A stretch of 64,000 nucleotides of DNA from Diphasiastrum complanatum (taxonomy: Eukaryota; Streptophyta; Lycopodiopsida; Lycopodiales; Lycopodiaceae), in assembly GCA_029204225.1 (NCBI GenBank), contig CM055099.1, forward strand, positions 54,623,373-54,687,372, given 5' to 3'. Under the pieces are notes generated by a model. The model did no database searches. It had not been told where the DNA came from and saw only the letters and a program-made list of their open reading frames with translations. The position numbers and the translations under genes were made by a program. Positions 38,352-50,660 of this stretch are shown here, piece after piece. The stretch's first letter is position 1, and each line of letters starts with the position of its first letter.

Positions 38352-39539
38352 CACAACTAATACATGGATAAATCGGAGTATCTTCAATACGTTCATAGTA
38401 TTTTGTTAAAATCAAGTTGCAGTTGCTGGATTCTTGGTTTGTTTGATTCTTAGTTACCTGTTTAGAAATCAGGTTTCTCAATTTGTTGTATATTGCATGT
38501 CGACGAGCGCATGTGATTCTATTCAAAATGCTAGCCTTTGTGCATGTCGCATCAAGAAATATATGTAAGAATTTGGTCATAAGTTGTTTTGTAGATAATG
38601 TAGGATATTGCAAAATCAGTTGTCTAATGACCAATGTTAGATCGTGAGTCCAGTACTGTTTGTTGTGTTTCGCTTTTTTAGAACAAGTGTTGATGTTTGT
38701 CGTACTTGTATTGTTCATGCATTTATTGGTGCGGGATGTTTTTCGTATACGATATAGAATATATTCATTTTTCATCATAATAGTAGGGAATTTGGTTTAG
38801 AATTTGTTTATAATATGTTTTTTGGATAATGTTGGTGTTTGTTGAACAAGTTCTTCAATATAGTTTGTCATATCATATGTCCATGTTGTTAACGTGTTTG
38901 TAGTTTTATTGATTTCTGTTTTAAGTATTTTATTACAATAAAATACAGTTGCGGAAGTATAGTTTATTTCCGGGAATATGTGTTGAAATTCTAGCATGAT
39001 TTGTTTGCGAGTGTAAGTAGGATGGTTTTCAAGTAATATTTTTAAGGCATATGTCATTGTAGATGTCCAATTTGCGGTGGTAAGACAAATAATAGGAAAA
39101 CGTTCCGATTATAACTATATCAAGAAAAAGTAAACTACTAGTTTCGGTTGTTCTTTAAAGTAGACATGCCTCGATAACTAAGGCTACACACATGATGATT
39201 CTTCAGTTTTTTCCCATTGATAAAGGCTGAAACCGACAACACAAGTATTGATAACCTAGGCTTGTGCAAGGGATCGTTGCACTCGTAGGGATTAGAATGA
39301 CATGAATTTGCCCTAATCCTATTGCAAGTGTTAGGGTAAAATACTTGGCCAAATATAAACACACACAGGTATTGTTATATATTAGAAGGTTTTAAAATGT
39401 CGTTGTTTGTTAGACTTGTCATGTTTTGTTGTTGTAAACTTGTTTGGTATGTGTTTGCAATTGTTATGCAAAATTTTGGAATCTGCACAGAGGCAAGAAA
39501 GACATGTTAGAAGTAGGCACACCACAGGTATTGATAAAA
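38352..39539 (-). pseudogene. Inverted copy of the Helentron N-terminal coding block
   Basis: Reverse-complement match to 53093-53990. It encodes the three W-T...P-T-L-S-K repeats in two frames (39057-38797 and 38778-38347) and keeps the possible splice acceptor (tgcag) upstream. A stretch of about 311 bp (39079-39389) replaces about 20 bp of the other copy. At 38352 homology stops abruptly inside the coding region (codons for LIYPCIS are shared). Rep and helicase are not present here. Confidence 0.9.
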
Positions 39540-40312
39540 TCTATGTGTTCAGGTTGGTCAATGGTAAATGTATATTGCATACATGAATGTGGGTCTTTAC
39601 TATTCTCAATTCAATAAACACATGGATTTATTGGTTGTACTTTATAATCCCATCAACAAAAGTTACATTGATCTTCGAACAGTAGCTAGCTGTTAAATAA
39701 TTGCAACTTCCTTATCTTTTTCTTTCGCAACATTGTAATAAAGGTCCCAATCACATGCTAGTTTGAGTGACAAGTACAATGAATTGCGAAGCTAGTTTAT
39801 GCAAATATTCAAAGGAACTTAAACTTGATTCTGCATACCCTAATTTTTGGTTTAGGTATCATTTCTTTGCTGATATTGTTCGTGAAGCTCTTCTAAAACA
39901 TCATAGTACTAGTAACTTATTTTCTGGATTTCGTTACTAAGATTCAAAAATAAACTATTGTTTATGCTCTTGTGGACATGTTTTTGAGTTTCTCCGTAAA
40001 TATAAGGTGCTTATTTTTTGTAACCAATTCCAGATTTTTTGCAGTCCAATCGTGTTTGACGAATTGTCCAGCTTGGCATTAAAATCTTTGCTTTCTTGGC
40101 AACTTGTTCCTGTACTGACCTTTGTAGAAATGAATAGCTCATGCTGTCAATCAAATTACATGCTCCTGCTTTGGTAATTTGTGTATTATTATTGATTAGA
40201 AAGCAAAAAAACATTGATTCTGCATTCATTGTAGCTACCATGTATTGACACTTGATAACGAATGTTTCCAAAATCAGTTTACAAACGAAAGCAATGATCA
40301 AAAGAGAATGAC
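39540..40312. other. Unassigned AT-rich spacer
   Basis: No domain, repeat or splice structure that I can support. A minus-strand frame at 40011-40301 is probably chance. Confidence 0.4.
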
Positions 40313-40639
40313 CTATAGAGAACGCGATGGAAAACCAGAAACAGGTTTGAAAATATTGTTATTAGTAAGATCCAAAATTCTAAACAATGGAAACTTTGCA
40401 AGTTCAGAAGGAATTCTGCCCGTTCGGTGATTTTCATTCAGCTTCAACGTTGCAGGACTTGTGAGGTTCCCAAGCGCAGGTGAAATACTTCCATCTAACT
40501 GATAACTTGAAAGTAAAATGGCAAAACAATTGCCAGTTTTGTCATCGCAAACAACACCAGTCGCATTTTTGCTGCTGCCTTCTGGGATGTGCGTCTCGAC
40601 TATGGCGATGTGTCTCTGATCTGTTCCCGCTTCAGGCAT
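40313..40639 (-). pseudogene. LRR receptor-kinase ectodomain fragment, TMK-like
   Basis: About 75 residues of a plant leucine-rich-repeat ectodomain: GVVCDDKTGNCFAILLSS (the W.G..C segment without the Trp), then DGSISPALGNLTSPATLKLN, GRIPSELAKFPLFRILDLTN and PVSGFPS. The order and spacing match the second LRR block of TMK-type transmembrane kinases. Signal peptide, first LRR block, membrane segment and kinase are absent, and upstream codons run into stops, so this is a gene fragment. It could be a decayed host gene or a piece carried by a mobile element. Function is inferred from family only. Confidence 0.75.
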
Positions 40640-42600
40640 CTATTGATAGCTTCACATGCGAGTCTGCTTCAGTAGTTTTGCTCATTTTTGGCCTGGTACT
40701 ATTCTAAATTCCGATTTCTGCCCTCCAGAGCTCGTGGTGATTTCGGTTTTCTTGACTTTTCTTGGCAATGAGCTTGCATTGGAATCCAGCTTGCTCTTCG
40801 CATGGACTTGTCTTAAAAGTTTGTTGTGGTTTGTGCAATTGAAAACTATGACCTCATCGATTTAGGATTTACGGTATCCGCCTGTCGTTTCAGTTTCTAT
40901 CTTTTTCATGAAAATATCGGGCTTTATCTTTATCAGATGCTAATCACATCCCATTCCTTCATTTTCTGTTGCCTGATTGGAATTAATTTAAGCCAGTGAA
41001 TAATTCTTACCATTTCTCTTTGAACCGAATAAATTTTTCTTTATAAGTTTGTGCATCTCACTCTTCTCAGAAAACCTATAGCTTTATGTTGTATTAAGTG
41101 TTTTCTCTAATCTCGCCACTTTCGTTACAGTATCAATCCTCCATTAAGCATAGTCGATTTCATGAAAGCTACCATCATTGCTGACCACGTTTACCCTATT
41201 CACACTGGTTGTTTAGAGTTTCTTGCATACTGTTAAACGTCCGTGCTGTAGAAGAAAAATCTGAGTCTTACCTGATTTATGGTTTGCACCATCTCATGCT
41301 TCCCTTTAACTGTTTTTTTATATCACACTTTAACAACTTTTGTTCTCTTTATCACATTTGAAGAATACTAGAAGTAATTTTTTTGATTATGACCTGCATG
41401 CATATTTTCAAAAAATGGCAAATGCCTTACTTTTCTGCATTCACATGATCATTGAGAGTGTATTTTCAAGAAGTCAGATTAGAAGTAGATTCAAAAGCAG
41501 TCAGATGAGACATAAAGTTGGAAACCTTCTTTTGATGGTATGAATTTATTGAACAAAATATCACCTTATACTATTTTAGTGTTCCCATCAAGCAATCAGC
41601 CACACATGCTTCATGAAGATCTCTACCTATGAATTGTTTATCTACAACTACCTATTGAAATTCATCGCCACCTTGCTTGCCTTGTAGTATAAGTCCATAT
41701 CTTTTCTAAACAAGATCATTATTGTCATTTGGATCATCTTTGCCTTGCAAAAACTCACTCTGACCACTTGGACATCCATCGAGAGTTTCCAGTCCAAGAA
41801 CTCGAGGACAACAATGGGCTCTTTCTGTGCTCACCCCTTCACGCGTTTAGCCTTTTAGGACGTAAACAGAGAAAACAAGTGAGAGAGTGAGGTTCTATGG
41901 AACATAAACAAAGAAAAGGAGTGAGGGAGTGAGCCTCCATGAGTTGCCAGAACGGGTGTTGCAACGATTCAATCCGTTGGACATGTACCCTATCTGACCC
42001 TTTACAACGTTTCTTTCCTGCTATAGCAAATACAGTTAGTAAGACAAGATTATCTGATTATATTATTGGACGATGGGCCTGTTGGGCTTGTGTCTGTGGG
42101 AATGACAGAATCCTCGGTGCATGAATCTACGTCTATCGAATTCAACACAACCTCGATTGCTTGGAGATCGCTCTTCTTAATCACAGTTTTGAAATTACTG
42201 GATCGAACAGTCGATTTCGTAGACATGCACAAGTGGGTTGATTTATATAGTTGCGGAAGCGTAGTCAGAGCAGAACTTAGAGCTTATGATCGACACACAT
42301 TAACAGTCATAAAAATGTTTTAATCTATGAATAACTTTATCTGCATAGCATGAATTGATTAGAATAGAATAGAAAATGCACTCAATACAATACGGCAGGA
42401 CTCAGATTACTAGAACATAAATTATAAAGTCGTAGAGAGTACAAGTCTGAATGCAAACAGAGTCGTGTTCTTCCTAAAACAATACTCTGATGTAACAAAG
42501 TGAAAAAACAAGCTATTGCGCTCCGATGTTCTGATCAATTGAATCAATTGATTGTTGTTTATATGTCTCTATGTCTGATTTGAAGTCTATATACAAATTA
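40640..42600. other. About 2 kb of unassigned sequence
   Basis: No protein family recognised. A minus-strand TATA-like word (atataaat, near 42243-42250) with purine-rich flanks could belong to an LTR, but no partner was seen. A short doubled phrase (agagtgaggttc / ggagtgagcctc) lies near 41880-41940. Confidence 0.35.
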
Positions 42601-42639
42601 CATTGACACACGAAAAGCGGTGTCTGACGTAGATCATGG

Positions 42640-43130
42640 CAAGAGGATCGTGAAGCGGTGGACCGTGACCAATGGCGCAAGGATCGTGAAGCGGTGAAGC
42701 GTGAAGTCCGGCGCCGCTCCGCTAATGACCGCAAGTAATGCTTTTGCGGTTCCTTTGCGGTCTGTCTCCTTCGTGTATCGTAACCGCTAGTGACCGCAAG
42801 GAGTCCTTTTGCGGTGTATTTATGGTCCCCCCCTTTGTGGTGCCTTGAAACTAGTCTCCACCACTGACCGCAAGTGGGGCTTTTTTGCGGTGCATTTGCG
42901 GTCACCCTTCTTTCAAAGCCTTAGCGTTCACTTTCGTAATTGATTGCAAGTAAGGCACTTGCGGTTGCTTGCGATACTTAGTGAACTTTTTTGCAAGACC
43001 TTTGTGGTCTCTCTCTTACGGAGCATGTTACCACAAGTGACCATTTGCAGGGCCTTGTGATACATTACAAAGACCGAGATAGACCGTAAGAAGGGGTTTT
43101 GCGATGACTTCAAAGACCTCTTTTTAGACA
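42640..43130. repeat. Degenerate repeat of gaccgcaa ... tttgcggt words
   Basis: A unit of roughly 75-85 bp recurs about six times: gaccgcaag(n) ... gcttttgcggt ... ttgcggtc. The two words are reverse complements, so each unit could fold into hairpins. Divergence rises toward 43100 (accacaagtgacc, gcaagacctttgtggtc). Related words occur at 44480-44600, 45590-45720 and 11400-12660. Confidence 0.7.
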
Positions 43131-44749
43131 TAGAGTTTTTCTGCAGACTGTACATCTGTACAAATATTTACACACAGAATGGATGGATCTAGATTAGCGA
43201 TTTAGATAAGGGATGGAGAGGATAGAAATCCAATAGGGGCTTGTTGTTATTATTTGTCCTTTAGACCATATAATTTTGGGCCTTGAGCATTGTATAGTAG
43301 TTAACATATGTCTGAGATATTGACTGATGTGTCATATGGTCATTATTGAGTCTACAGCCCTAACTCATAGATTATGAGGCCTCAAAAAGAATATACACAC
43401 CCTTGAGACTCCTTATTCATGTCTAAAGGTGACGGCTAGGGTCCAATAGTATGCTAGGGATTGATGCTATTCTATGAAAAGGACATACAGAGATATACAT
43501 TTCACAGCATTACACTGCCTTGCAGTTGTATGTTCACAGTGCCAACTGCAGATACCTGAGTGCCAACTGCAGATACCTGGGTGCAGCTAGCATTATTCAA
43601 GCATTAAGCTTTAGAAAAACCACTAAAAGGAAAATCCTGAATCCTATATGGTAGTGGTTTTACATTGAACTGAAATAAGCATTACCTTAGACTTCAGTAC
43701 ATCCATTTGATCGTGTTTTGGGTTATCTGATTACAAACACGTGTAAATGGTTAGTTTTGCATGTTTCATCTTAATCAAGACCCAGAAAAAATATTACGCG
43801 AAGAAGTTGTAACTACTTTGTTACCAACGCAGCCCAGCCATTGACTTTGGTCTACAGTCCACTCCTGAGCATCAGAACAATCTGCAGCAGTAGCAGTCCA
43901 AACTGTCTGAATGCAGCAAGCCAGACTTGGCATTTGCAATGTGCAATGCAAGTCAAAGGCTACAGTGATAAGCGCTGGCGGATGGATCGCAGGACACTGG
44001 GTCACTTATACATAATCCCTGATTCAGATCACTTTGCTCCGGAACTCTAAAGGATCGTTGGCGCGCCTTATTACAAAATATAAAGAGCCTTGTGCCTTCT
44101 TCGAACCTCCTCATACTAATAATTCTTAGGGAATTTATATTTTTAAGCGCCAGAAATACGATGAGGAGAGGAGGAGAGGAGCGCCTTCAGTCGCAGGTCG
44201 CTGGCCGCCATGGCTGGATCGCGATCTAAACCCTCTTCCAGGATTGCAACTACGCATCAGGAATTGCGCGATAGCTGATCTTCTCAGCGGATCTACTCAG
44301 CGGATTATCAGCGACGGATATATCCTTGCTTAAGGCGGATCTCAGTGTAGCCGCGACTGTTTTCTCAGACCGCCCTCGCCGTTTTCAGCTCAAGCCAAGC
44401 TTACTACCATCGTTGTCTTCTTCTGTGGTCAGTGCACGCTCCATTGGTGGAGCTTTTAGCTGTTTCTGTTCCGCTTCCTGAGCAAAGCTGACCGCAAAGG
44501 GGCCGCATGTTTCTTCCAACGCAAGTAAACCGTAATCTCCATCACCACAAAGGGCCGCATGTGATCGCAATTTTCCCACCCCAAAGTGACTGCAGCCCGC
44601 TCTTTCCGCAATCTCCCCGTTTCAAAGTGTTGTGTCGGCGCCTCAAAGGGCGCTGGGACTTGAGCGGTTTCCCCAACATGCGCTTAAGTCTAACATTCAT
44701 CCATCATGCACTTACATAAAAGCCAACTCAGAAACGTAACAAGCTTAAC
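43131..44749. other. Unassigned sequence
   Basis: No gene recognised. A short exact tandem phrase (agtgccaactgcagatacctg) occurs twice near 43537-43580. Some ccgcaa words appear after 44480. Confidence 0.4.
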
Positions 44750-45330
44750 CATTCAGACTTAAGAAAACTGGAATCCCAACCAACCCGAAAGCCAACTCAG
44801 AATCCGTCCCCAAAAGGTAACCAAAGGCAAAGACAAGCCACACATGAAATCCAAGGCATAGTGGTCGCCAAACTGACCAATTGGCATAGCGGCAAGCCCC
44901 ATGTCGATGACAGGGACCCTTAGGCGCCAGCGACGCAAAAAGGTTGTAGTAAGGGTCCTTCCACTTGGACCAGTCCCGGAGGCGAAACCGAAATGGTAAT
45001 CATCCCCAAGGATCAACTTTATTAGATTTGGAAGAGGTTACATTCATACATAGACTGACCGGTCTCGGGGCCACCAACACGTGCTGGGCATTGTGCCTGG
45101 CTCGTGCTGGTAGAGGGAGCTGAGACCTGGCGACTGGATTCCTGGCGCTGGTTGAGCTTCCCAAGTTTCTGTCTGCCGGACTCCCCCTATAGTTCTGCTG
45201 TGATTCGGCGCACCCCCTCTGGTTTGAAACATAGTGCTTTCTGGTAAAGCACGCTTTTTAGGACTTAGTTTTTATTTTGCTGATTAAGCCTGGCAAGCCT
45301 GGCAGAATCAGTCTGGCTCCCGGACATGGG
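44750..45330 (-). mobile_element. Gypsy LTR relic, inverted relative of 23.4-24.4 kb
   Basis: Read on the minus strand it shows, in the same order as the plus-strand segment at 23720-24070: gtgctttaccag, ggggtgcgccgaatcac, actatagggggagt, gtctcagc, tgaatgtaacctc and a TAATAAAG-type signal. These are followed by cttgccgctatgcc...ggtca, similar to 24150-24200. Overall divergence is high. Confidence 0.65.
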
Positions 45331-47336
45331 TCCCGGGAGCCGTCCCGGTGGCCGAATCAACCTGCTTTCCTGACTAGGCCATGACTCGAGCTCCAGAGCT
45401 AGCTCATGACTTTGTGACTACTTGACTGGCTCACCACAGGTCGGAGGCTCAGTCCTTGACATTCTAACTTGCTCTGGGACCTTAGGGAGTGTCACCCCTT
45501 TGAGTCTTACAGGGCACGCTGGGTGCACCCAAGTCAGCTTTACAACAGAAAGGGACCGTAAGTTGACGATAGTCAACGGCTGCTCAACCATCACCGCAAG
45601 CGACCGTCGTCATCAATTCTCTGACGGTTTCAAGAACGTCGCCAATAGCCTCGTAGTGAGCCGCAAGCTCGAGTCGGGCCAAGAACCGTTACCTGCTTGC
45701 ATCCCGGCCGCTACAAACCGTAACGGCTACAAAGGACACGGTTTGCGAGATTCTCGAAGTTGCTCCTCCGCAGCGTCCTGCCTCGTTAATCCCGTCGGAT
45801 GTGACAACATACCAAAGAAACCTTGCAAATGCTACTGCCACCTTGGAACACATTTTCAAAGAAACCTTCTCAACTATTCTTCAATGATTTCCTATGCATT
45901 TGTATCTGGAATTTTGAAAATATTGTGCCAAGTGCTTGACCTAATCACATTTACTATTGTCTGAAATGTGCTCTGTATCGTTTTCCCAGGTGTTGAGTTA
46001 CTTGGAGTATATCATAATTTACAAGTTATTCTGTTAACAATTAGATTGCTTCGAGTGATATCATGCTTTCTACAAAAGTTTGCCCATAGAATGGTCCATA
46101 AGTTTCCATCCTTGGTTTTCATCCTCTAGAATGCACATTGTTGATAGACTAAGGCCTGCCGCATTAGGAAATCATGAATGTAAAACTACAAAAAGATAGT
46201 ACCTCAAGAATGACATGCGTGTCCTTTCAAAAAGGTTTGAACCCCTAGCAATTCATCGAATACATGCGAGATTTTAACCACTGATTGAATGTCTACAAAA
46301 TCCTATGTAGCTAAATGGCATAATAGCCAATGTAATCAGCTTTTGATTTTAAAAGTCTAATGAATTGGTAAAGCCCCAAGTGCTCCAATTTGCCCTAATG
46401 AACTCTCTTATATTGACATAAACAATGTTTTGAATGTTTTTAAAACCATAAGGGAGATACAAATGGTGAATAGTGCATTGCATATGCAGAAGAAGCTGCC
46501 GCAAATTGTCAATATAAGATAAAAGATCAAAACAATGCATATATTGATAAGTAGCCTCAGAAGTAGCCATGCCAGGACACATTGAATGGTGATATAGCAA
46601 CTCTGTGAAGCTACACCAATGAAAAAAGGAGAGAATCTATCGTCATTATCCAATGAAATAACACTCGATGTATTGAAACAAATACAACTCGCTCACATGT
46701 GTCAATGGATAAACATTTTATTAATGCAAGAAGACACCAATTTGTTAATGATGTGAAATGGCCTGGGGTTAGCCTGCGTTTATCAATTGCCCCATAGAAA
46801 CATAGTTAAAAGTGCTATTACTAGCCACTTATATTGTTATGTCCCTGAAGAACATAATTGGACCGATATTTGATTTAGCCATCAATGCTCATGCTAGCAA
46901 GATGGAACCTTGATTCATCTACCTTTATGTATGTTCCATGTTGATGGCTCTAGGTTATATAAGCATGCCAAGAGCAAGAACATATGAGGTCCCAAAATAA
47001 AAGAAAACAAGTGAAAGGACAACATAATTAGCATAGAGAAAGAAGGTACAAGATAGTAGGGAGGAGCAAGACCCAAGAAGAACAGAGGTTCAACTTATAC
47101 ACATTTCAAGAAGTCTACCTCAAGAACATGTCACCCTGAAATTGGGTTGTGTGTGCTCTAAACAGCGCAGACCGCCTACTATTTGATGAAAAAAATGAGC
47201 ACAAAATCTAAGAAACTATACATGGTTCTAGCTTTGTACATTACCAATATTCTCAGTTCACTTTAATAAACGCACCGACTTGCCAGTTCTCAAGTATACT
47301 GTTACTAAAAACTATGAAACATGCAATGCAAAAGCT
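45331..47336. other. About 2 kb without recognisable gene
   Basis: The plus-strand frame 45422-45964 (180 codons) includes ccgcaa-word sequence and matches no family I know. The rest is AT-rich with no repeat partner in the window. Confidence 0.35.
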
Positions 47337-47723
47337 TTATGTATAAGGTGTCGAGGCTGGAATCCAAGTAACTTGTTCTTTTGAAAGCGTAGCACGAATC
47401 ACGAGGATATCTTGTTCGTGTGTAGGCCATTCTATATCAATCCTACGTCCATAGTAGGAAAACGAAGAATTGTATGTTGTATATGCTTTCAAAGCATTTA
47501 CTATGCCCAAAGCAATGAAGAATGCAAGCACCGTTCGCTGGTATTGGTTGCATGCTGCTCCATACTCAAGAGGCCATACTCTAGCTTTGCCTTTGTTTTT
47601 ATCTAGATCCCACGAATAGCAATACTGTTTTAGATGAGCATGAATTTCTTCCTGTAAGCATGAAGGTAACGCTAGAATTTGTTCATTAAGGCTAAGCAAC
47701 TCGTTTGTTTTAAGGAGATCCAT
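47337..47723 (-). CDS. Hypothetical 128-residue reading frame
   Basis: Opens with MDLLKTNELLSLNEQILALP and ends with WIPASTPYT before a stop. It has a leucine-rich start, one hydrophobic stretch (VLAFFIALGIVNALKAY, about residues 64-80) and a Tyr-rich middle. I recognise no domain. It is on the same strand as the RPA-like sequence 1.5 kb upstream and the inverted Helentron block 8 kb downstream, so it could be an accessory Helitron frame, but it may equally be chance. Confidence 0.25.
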   Translation of the reverse strand: MDLLKTNELLSLNEQILALPSCLQEEIHAHLKQYCYSWDLDKNKGKARVWPLEYGAACNQYQRTVLAFFIALGIVNALKAYTTYNSSFSYYGRRIDIEWPTHEQDILVIRATLSKEQVTWIPASTPYT

Positions 47724-49178
47724 TCTTTTTGCAACTTCCTATGTAATATGAGACTGGGTTACTCTTGAAACTTGTCGACTGTTTCTGTTTAAGACGTCCT
47801 GTTCGAAGAATCAAGTAAGCATGATCTGTTTTTATTAAAGGATACAATCAATAGCAGTACAATTTCCTAAGAAAATGTAGCCCACGAATAAGGCATTTTT
47901 AAAACGGTGAAAAAAGATTGTTGATTGAAGTACATGTACAAAATAAAAAACAAAAACTAGTGTCCAGACTGAGAACATGCCTATCTTACAAACTTTTGTG
48001 ATTTTGAAATGAAAAACGAGAATATAATTGCATAAGTTTTATGATAGCTACCATTTTTTTTCATTCAGATTTCTGTAGGTTTTAAGCTATGAAATAGCAA
48101 TAGAACATTGCCGAAGCCTAAAATAGGCACTAGAAAAAGTAAGTACTCCTGGAAATTGATACAGATTCAAGTTTACAAGCGTATGGAAACTAGATTTGTA
48201 AACAATGACATTCAAAGTAAAAAGAAACAATTGTTTGCAACATTGTTTTAATTCAGGTTACTGTACATCTATACAAGTACTGTTACAGAACGCGAACACC
48301 TGTAAAATGTATTTGATTGTTTTCAAATGAGAAGATATAGGACTTTAAAATTGAAAAGGTCGTTGGACAAAGTTTTATACAAATATGAAAACATGGCAAG
48401 TATCACACATTGGAAGATGTGCACATATAGCAATTTATGTTTAGTTATAAAAAATCTAGTACAGTTTCGTAAAGCAATCCGTTCACAGATTTACGCCGCA
48501 TAGGCAAAACGCAAGTCAAGCACAAAACAAAACACACAAAGAAAATAGGACAGACATAGGCTGATAGTTGTATGGCAAGTTGAATGGTATATTAGTTTCA
48601 ACATTTCAACATGTTATTACAGGAAATACAACAACTACATGTATAAACAGTAGAAAAGTCAACGTACTTATGCACATGTCATGTGTGAGGCACAAAACTA
48701 TGCACTCAAAAAGTAGAAATGCATTTCAAATCCTGAATGTATTTAAAATTCGATATCAACATACTCGCAAGTAAAAAAATCTAGGTGCTTATTATAAACA
48801 TGATTCTAGCTTGATAGCCTCATGTCATTATGTTTATCTTTTCCAACCACGAACAATGTTTGCTTGGGCTGAAGGCCTATAAATTTTAAATTTTAAATAA
48901 GGTCTGGAAATAAGAAATTTCAAAGATGCCTCTACAGATTTTAATTGCAAACCTGCAAATAATCCAAACCCCAAAACTGAGTCATATGCAACCTGATTTA
49001 ATGCAGCAAACAAGTGGCTAAACCATCAGTGTTGTATTTTATAATCACAAGAACATGTGATACATTCACATTTACAAATATGTAACAGGATTTGTGTACA
49101 ATAATACATAATATAACTTGGTATTTTTCACAACTCAAGCGAGAACCTTAAATAGCCTAAACCATGTTTGTAGAAATT
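47724..49178. other. AT-rich intron-like sequence
   Basis: No coding signal. It lies between two minus-strand frames and has the composition of plant introns or untranslated DNA. Confidence 0.35.
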
Positions 49179-50660
49179 CTAATCTAGAGTTTTTTCAAAT
49201 CCTATGACAATTTCCACTCCATCGACTGCAAAACGACCATGAAATTGAGAATGCAGTAATTGTTCTTTCAAACGGTCCCTATCATGATCAAGCAATTCTA
49301 GGAAAGGGCGCTTTAAATCAAGAACACGACCAAGAATCTTGCCTTTCAAAGTAACGTTATGCAAAACACCAGCAGCGAGCACAAAACAAGATAAACGTGG
49401 CATACACGTAAAGTTTGTAGGTTGTTTACATTGGAAAAAAAAAGGTTTTGTATTACGCATCGAGAATCGATCACCAGCACACTGATCGCAAACTTGTTCA
49501 ATAAAAGGCCCATTCACTCTAGATATCCAAAGCTTTCCAAGCAGCTGCGATATCAAAACTCAAATTACTGGTATGATTCCAACATTTCTCAAACTATGTA
49601 CCAGTTTATAATTCAGGAACAAATTTTGATATTTTTTTGTACCTCTTTATTAGTATCGACGTGTTTCGTTTGCTTGTAAAAGGCACGCACAAGTTTATCA
49701 TAACAATGGCCTTGTGGTACTTCAGCAAATATTGTTTTCTCATATACTGAAAATTGTAAAGGCTTTGAGTTTTTCCATATGCCCAAATTTTTGATAGAGT
49801 AAATTCGTCAATTTGCATTATGGAATTTACAAGTCACTTGAGTTCTCCCAGAAAACGACCTGCAAGCATTTTGTATCAATCACGTGTGCTAAATATTGGC
49901 TGCCTGAAACTATGCTATCTGTATGCGCAAGAAACGCAGTTGAAGTTTCTAACCTGACCTTGGTCTTCTTGCTGGAATCCGTCCGCAACAAGCAAAGTTT
50001 TTCTATTGTATCCAGTTGCCTCAGTTCCTGTTATTGTAACTGCAACAGTTGCTAGAAGCCCAGATCCATGCACAGTCGGATTCTCAGCAATTACATGTTC
50101 ACAATGAATGCGGAATTCTGATATTGATATCTCTGGCAGGAATTTGACGCTCACTTCGAAAGTCTCAATTTTTGTAATCAAATTTTTTGATCCGTATACT
50201 AAAACTAAATCCGAACTCCCGCAATCATAAGGTATTGTCTTGCTTTGAACATTGAAACACTGTATTCGAATACAGTCATGTATATCAATTGCATGCAACA
50301 AGGGCTTGTAAAAAAGTTCCTGAACTGACACAGTGATAGTAGCATCACCATGTGCGTCTGTTATATCAAGCTTCAAGTATTTTCCATACTTTGATTCAGC
50401 ACCATAATTCCTTGCCAACACTTTACCTTCAATATACACGCTTTTGATACCTACATGTATATCTTTTGTATAGACCTGAGTCATTCCGTCAACTAATGCA
50501 AGTGGCAATGGATGTGGAGGCGGACTAGACTTTCAGACAAGTTTCATTTTTTTGTGTACCAATTCTTTATTAGGAACCTCTAATCGATTTCCAGTATCAA
50601 TATCCACAGTACTACTACCGACATTGACATTTGTCGATGTCGAAGAAAAAGTCCTACAAA
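49179..50660 (-). pseudogene. RPA1-like single-strand DNA-binding protein (OB folds and zinc-binding C-domain)
   Basis: Three minus-strand pieces in order. 50508-49915 starts with a Pro-rich linker and carries an OB fold like RPA70 DBD-A (VYIEGKVLARNYG, GKYLKLDITDAHGDATITV, IDIHDCIRIQCFNVQSK), then a DBD-B-like segment (TGTEATGYNRKTLLVAD). It ends at a possible splice donor (CAAG/GTCAGG). 49818-49606 may be an exon or intron. 49556-49179 resembles the zinc-binding DBD-C: CDQC ... FQCKQPTNFTC. A stop near 50530 separates the upstream frame. RPA1 binds ssDNA in replication and repair; plant Helitrons often carry RPA1-like genes. Whether this is host or transposon-borne is open. Confidence 0.65.

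Noticed and set aside
42513-42905. 130-codon minus-strand frame rich in Arg/Ser
   Set aside because: Lies inside the ttgcggt repeat; composition explains the open frame.
45422-45964. 180-codon plus-strand frame
   Set aside because: No recognised domain, and part of it is the ccgcaa-word repeat; likely chance.
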